In this document: piece by piece, positions 61,178 to 64,000 of the stretch
How positions within the stretch are numbered: the first letter of the stretch is position 1
Layout of the letters: each line of letters opens with the position of its first letter
Assembly: GCF_048771995.1 (NCBI RefSeq)
Contig: NC_133032.1
Span: 30,467,501-30,531,500 of the forward strand
Length of the DNA: 64,000 nt
DNA from: Taeniopygia guttata
Taxonomy: Eukaryota > Chordata > Aves > Passeriformes > Estrildidae
Direction: 5' to 3'
Program-made: the position numbers and the translations under genes
Notes under the pieces: model-generated
Databases searched by the model: none
What the model saw: only the letters and a program-made list of their open reading frames with translations
Told to the model about the DNA's origin: nothing

Positions 61178-64000
61178 GTAGGTGTTTTTTATTTTTCTTG
61201 TTTAAGTACTGTCAAATGATCACATGATATTTTACACTAGCATGTATAGAACTTAAAAGATAAATACTAATGTTGGTGCCAGTGCCTGCCTGCATTCACA
61301 ATTCTATCCAGCTCTTGTAGCTGGAGTTATGCCAACTGGGATCTTGTCTGCAGAACTTGACCATTATTGTGAAGATCTGTTTTAATCTTTGAATTAGGCT
61401 GCATGGTTTACATTATTTGCTATTGGGAACAGATGGGTTTTGATACTAATTTTTTATTACTTTTTTTAAGTGCCTAACTCTGTTTTTGCCCTGATGAGCA
61501 GATTGTGATCTCAAAACACTTTGACATTACAAAGTGTGCTTACATACTTCAGTATCTATTTACTGATGGTGAGCTAGAAGCTGAAGGGAAAAAATAGATA
61601 ATGCTTAAGACTGATATACTTAAATAGTTTACACAATATAAGGGAAACAGGGGAACTTTGCTCCAAGTAGATATGAAAGCTCTTAAATACAAGCTGGTGG
61701 TATGAAATAGCATGATGTGAAATTTAAGCTGATTTTATCAAAGCTATATGTATATTTCCTTTTTGTGCAAATTGGCGTGAACATACCAATTCATCTGTTT
61801 GGGACAGAGAAAACTTTTTAAATAGACTGAGTTACTTCCTTTCTTAGAGTTTGTAAACTCGGGTGTCAGTCATGTATCTTTTCCTAAACTTGGTAATTCT
61901 CAGAGTTCCCTTGGAGTTTTCCTGCAAGTGACCCTCTGTGTCCCATGTTCTTGGAGCTGACAAACTCCTTCCTCTATGGTGATTCAAAGAACTGAGTGAG
62001 AAATCTACTTAATACATGTGAAGGGTAATAAACTTTATTTGCCTATTTAAAAAAAGCAAAGGATGTTGAAACAGAGAAACATCTGGGAGTGTAAGTTTGA
62101 ATTTGGAGGTGCCCTTCACCCCGTCTGTGGCTTTGACTGTTTGAGGGGTTCCTGTCTAGAACTGCTGCTCTCAGTTGTATCCCTGGTGCTGCCTGTCCCA
62201 GCTGCTAGTTCTTTCATCACTTGGAGATCAGTTTAGCTTTTCCCAAGACATATCTGGTGGTTGAGGGCCTGATTGTGCCCTGTAGGACTGAGCAGAACTT
62301 TAAAACCTGTTGCACCAGTTGCTGGGAGCCTACTCTTACTGTGATGGTGCTAACTGCAGAAAGATTTTCACACAGGAAAATCAAAGCCAGGTTCCTCACC
62401 TTCCCCTCTGGCTGTGAATCATCCAGGTTCGTGTTTTTGGCATCTCTGCTATCTCTACAGTGCTTTGCTGTCTTTCTTATGGTTTTGTGAGGAAAAGGCA
62501 GTGAGACTTCTGCATTAATAGTGCCAGTAAAAGCCATACTTTTTCTCCTGTTTTGTTTGGAAGAGCCAGAAATCTCGGTTGGATCTGGTTGTCTCTCACC
62601 TTGCCTGTTTCAGCTTCCTTCCCTGCAGAATTCAGCACCACTTTGTTTTAACATCATATATAATGCCATCACATTTTTGGACTTGGATTGGTGCTCCAAT
62701 TCACATCTCAAAGCTTCTGACTTCCATTTTCTCTTAAATTCTTTGTATGGAATATTCTGGTTATTGGTCTAGAGCTCTTCTGAGTCAGTCTTATCTTAGT
62801 ACCTTGTCACCTTTTCATACCATAGTACCATAGTACCTTTTCACTGATGTTGGCAGTCTGTTTGCCAGCTTGTTCTATAATCTGCTTCTCAGTTTTATTT
62901 CTTTCATCCATGAATGTGGAGCAGTATGGCAGGTAGTTCATAAAGTCACTTAGAAAGTGGTGTCTTATCATTTGCCATGATAGACCTATTATCAGGAAAG
63001 GCAAGATAAAAACTTGGCAGTATGATTGAGTGGGATCAATTGGGGATGAAATAGCAAAGGCTAGTCAGAGGACTTAGACTGTAGTTTCATCTCTGTGACA
63101 AGAGTTAAAGAAGCCATTTAATAGCTCAGATGAAGCCATGGTAAACTGCTGGGTGCCAGTGTTGGAGTTCTGAGCAAGCAGAACTGAGACAATGCTTCAG
63201 GACATGACTGGACAAATACTAGAGAAAAGGGAATGTACCAAAGTAGACCAGGCACAGGCTGGGTTTATTTGCTGCAGTAGAAAGGTTTCATGATTACAAC
63301 ATATTTTTTCTGTGATTGCTTGGTCTTTTGTAATGTTTCTGTGCAAGATGGATCCTGGTAATTGCAATTTCATGTCTGCCTTGCTTCTAATACCACAGTT
63401 ATTGCAACATGCCAAGGCTGCCTTTTCGGTGACCTCTGCAGTGCGAATACAGAGTACTTCTCACCTTATGTAATGTTTTAAATAGTGTTCAAAATGGACC
63501 AGAATGGTATGGAAGCAAACTACTGAGTGGGAATGTGATCTCTGTTAGAATTTGAACATCTGAATACTTGCTCCTGGTACTTTGAAAGTTGGTTTAGCCA
63601 ATAGTTAACTTTGCTGCATGTCGTAGTACAACAACTGCATCCTTCTCTTACCAAACTATTGCAACATGTAATGTTCACTCAGTGCACAAAACTAAACTAG
63701 AACAGAACATGAGCAGACAAGCAGAACTGGTTCTTCTTCTTTGCTTGAAAGGATTGATGTGTTACTTCAAATTTGTTCAAGCACAGTCTTCAGAGTTCAA
63801 TCTTTTATTTATTTTTATTTTTATTTTTTTAGTGTTGCATGGCTTTAAGATGTTCCCTCTGGATCTTTGTACTCATCCAGTTGCTTTAATGACTGTGTTA
63901 TTTTCCCCTGTGTTTCCCTACTGTTAGCAAAGCCCTGCCCATCTTGCCGGAAGAAAGTAGTACTTTTGTTTTAATTTCTAAAAGCACTACACTGCAAAAA
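61178..64000 (+). other. C2orf76 intron 3 (partial)
   Basis: AT-rich, runs off the window. I looked for the next coding exon and did not find it. A small direct repeat CATACCATAGTACCATAGTA lies at about 62816-62838. Confidence 0.55.

Overview
The window is a piece of a bird genome, most likely a songbird (passerine). It holds interrupted genes with standard GT/AG splice sites, several CR1 LINE fragments typical of birds, and one element that looks like the tRNA-Ile-derived SINE known from passerines (TguSINE1). Five host genes can be read by joining exons. Their order and relative orientation match, from memory, human 2q14.2: CFAP221 (minus, 3' part outside the window), SCTR (plus, complete), TMEM37 (minus, complete), DBI (minus, complete) and the C2orf76 orthologue (plus, 3' part outside the window).

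Layout. 1-14.45 kb: thirteen coding exons of CFAP221, a ciliary central-apparatus protein. Its presumed CpG promoter at about 14.0-14.4 kb contains a 38-bp minisatellite and an RFX-type X-box. 14.45-18.1 kb: divergent intergenic spacer. 18.1-37.6 kb: thirteen coding exons of the secretin receptor SCTR, all phases consistent, giving 449 residues. 37.6-42 kb: convergent spacer. 42-46.2 kb: TMEM37, with a probable 2.8-kb 3' UTR, two coding exons and a CpG promoter with a MAF/AP-1-like palindrome. 46.2-54.3 kb: spacer with no gene seen. 54.3-57.55 kb: DBI (acyl-CoA-binding protein), four coding exons. 57.6-57.9 kb: CCAAT-rich GC-rich promoter shared head to head with C2orf76. 59.4 kb to the end: the first two coding exons of C2orf76.

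The five genes do not form a pathway; they are an old syntenic block. The most unusual local structure is at the DBI start. The first coding exon there is only nine bases (Met-Ser-Glu, then a splice donor), and it lies inside a GC-rich tandem repeat that contains three identical copies of start codon plus donor. I saw no sign of an undescribed multi-gene system. The remaining observations are small: repeats forming splice tracts, candidate promoter motifs, a lengthened receptor loop and transposon fragments. Comparisons to human proteins rest on remembered sequences, not on a search.
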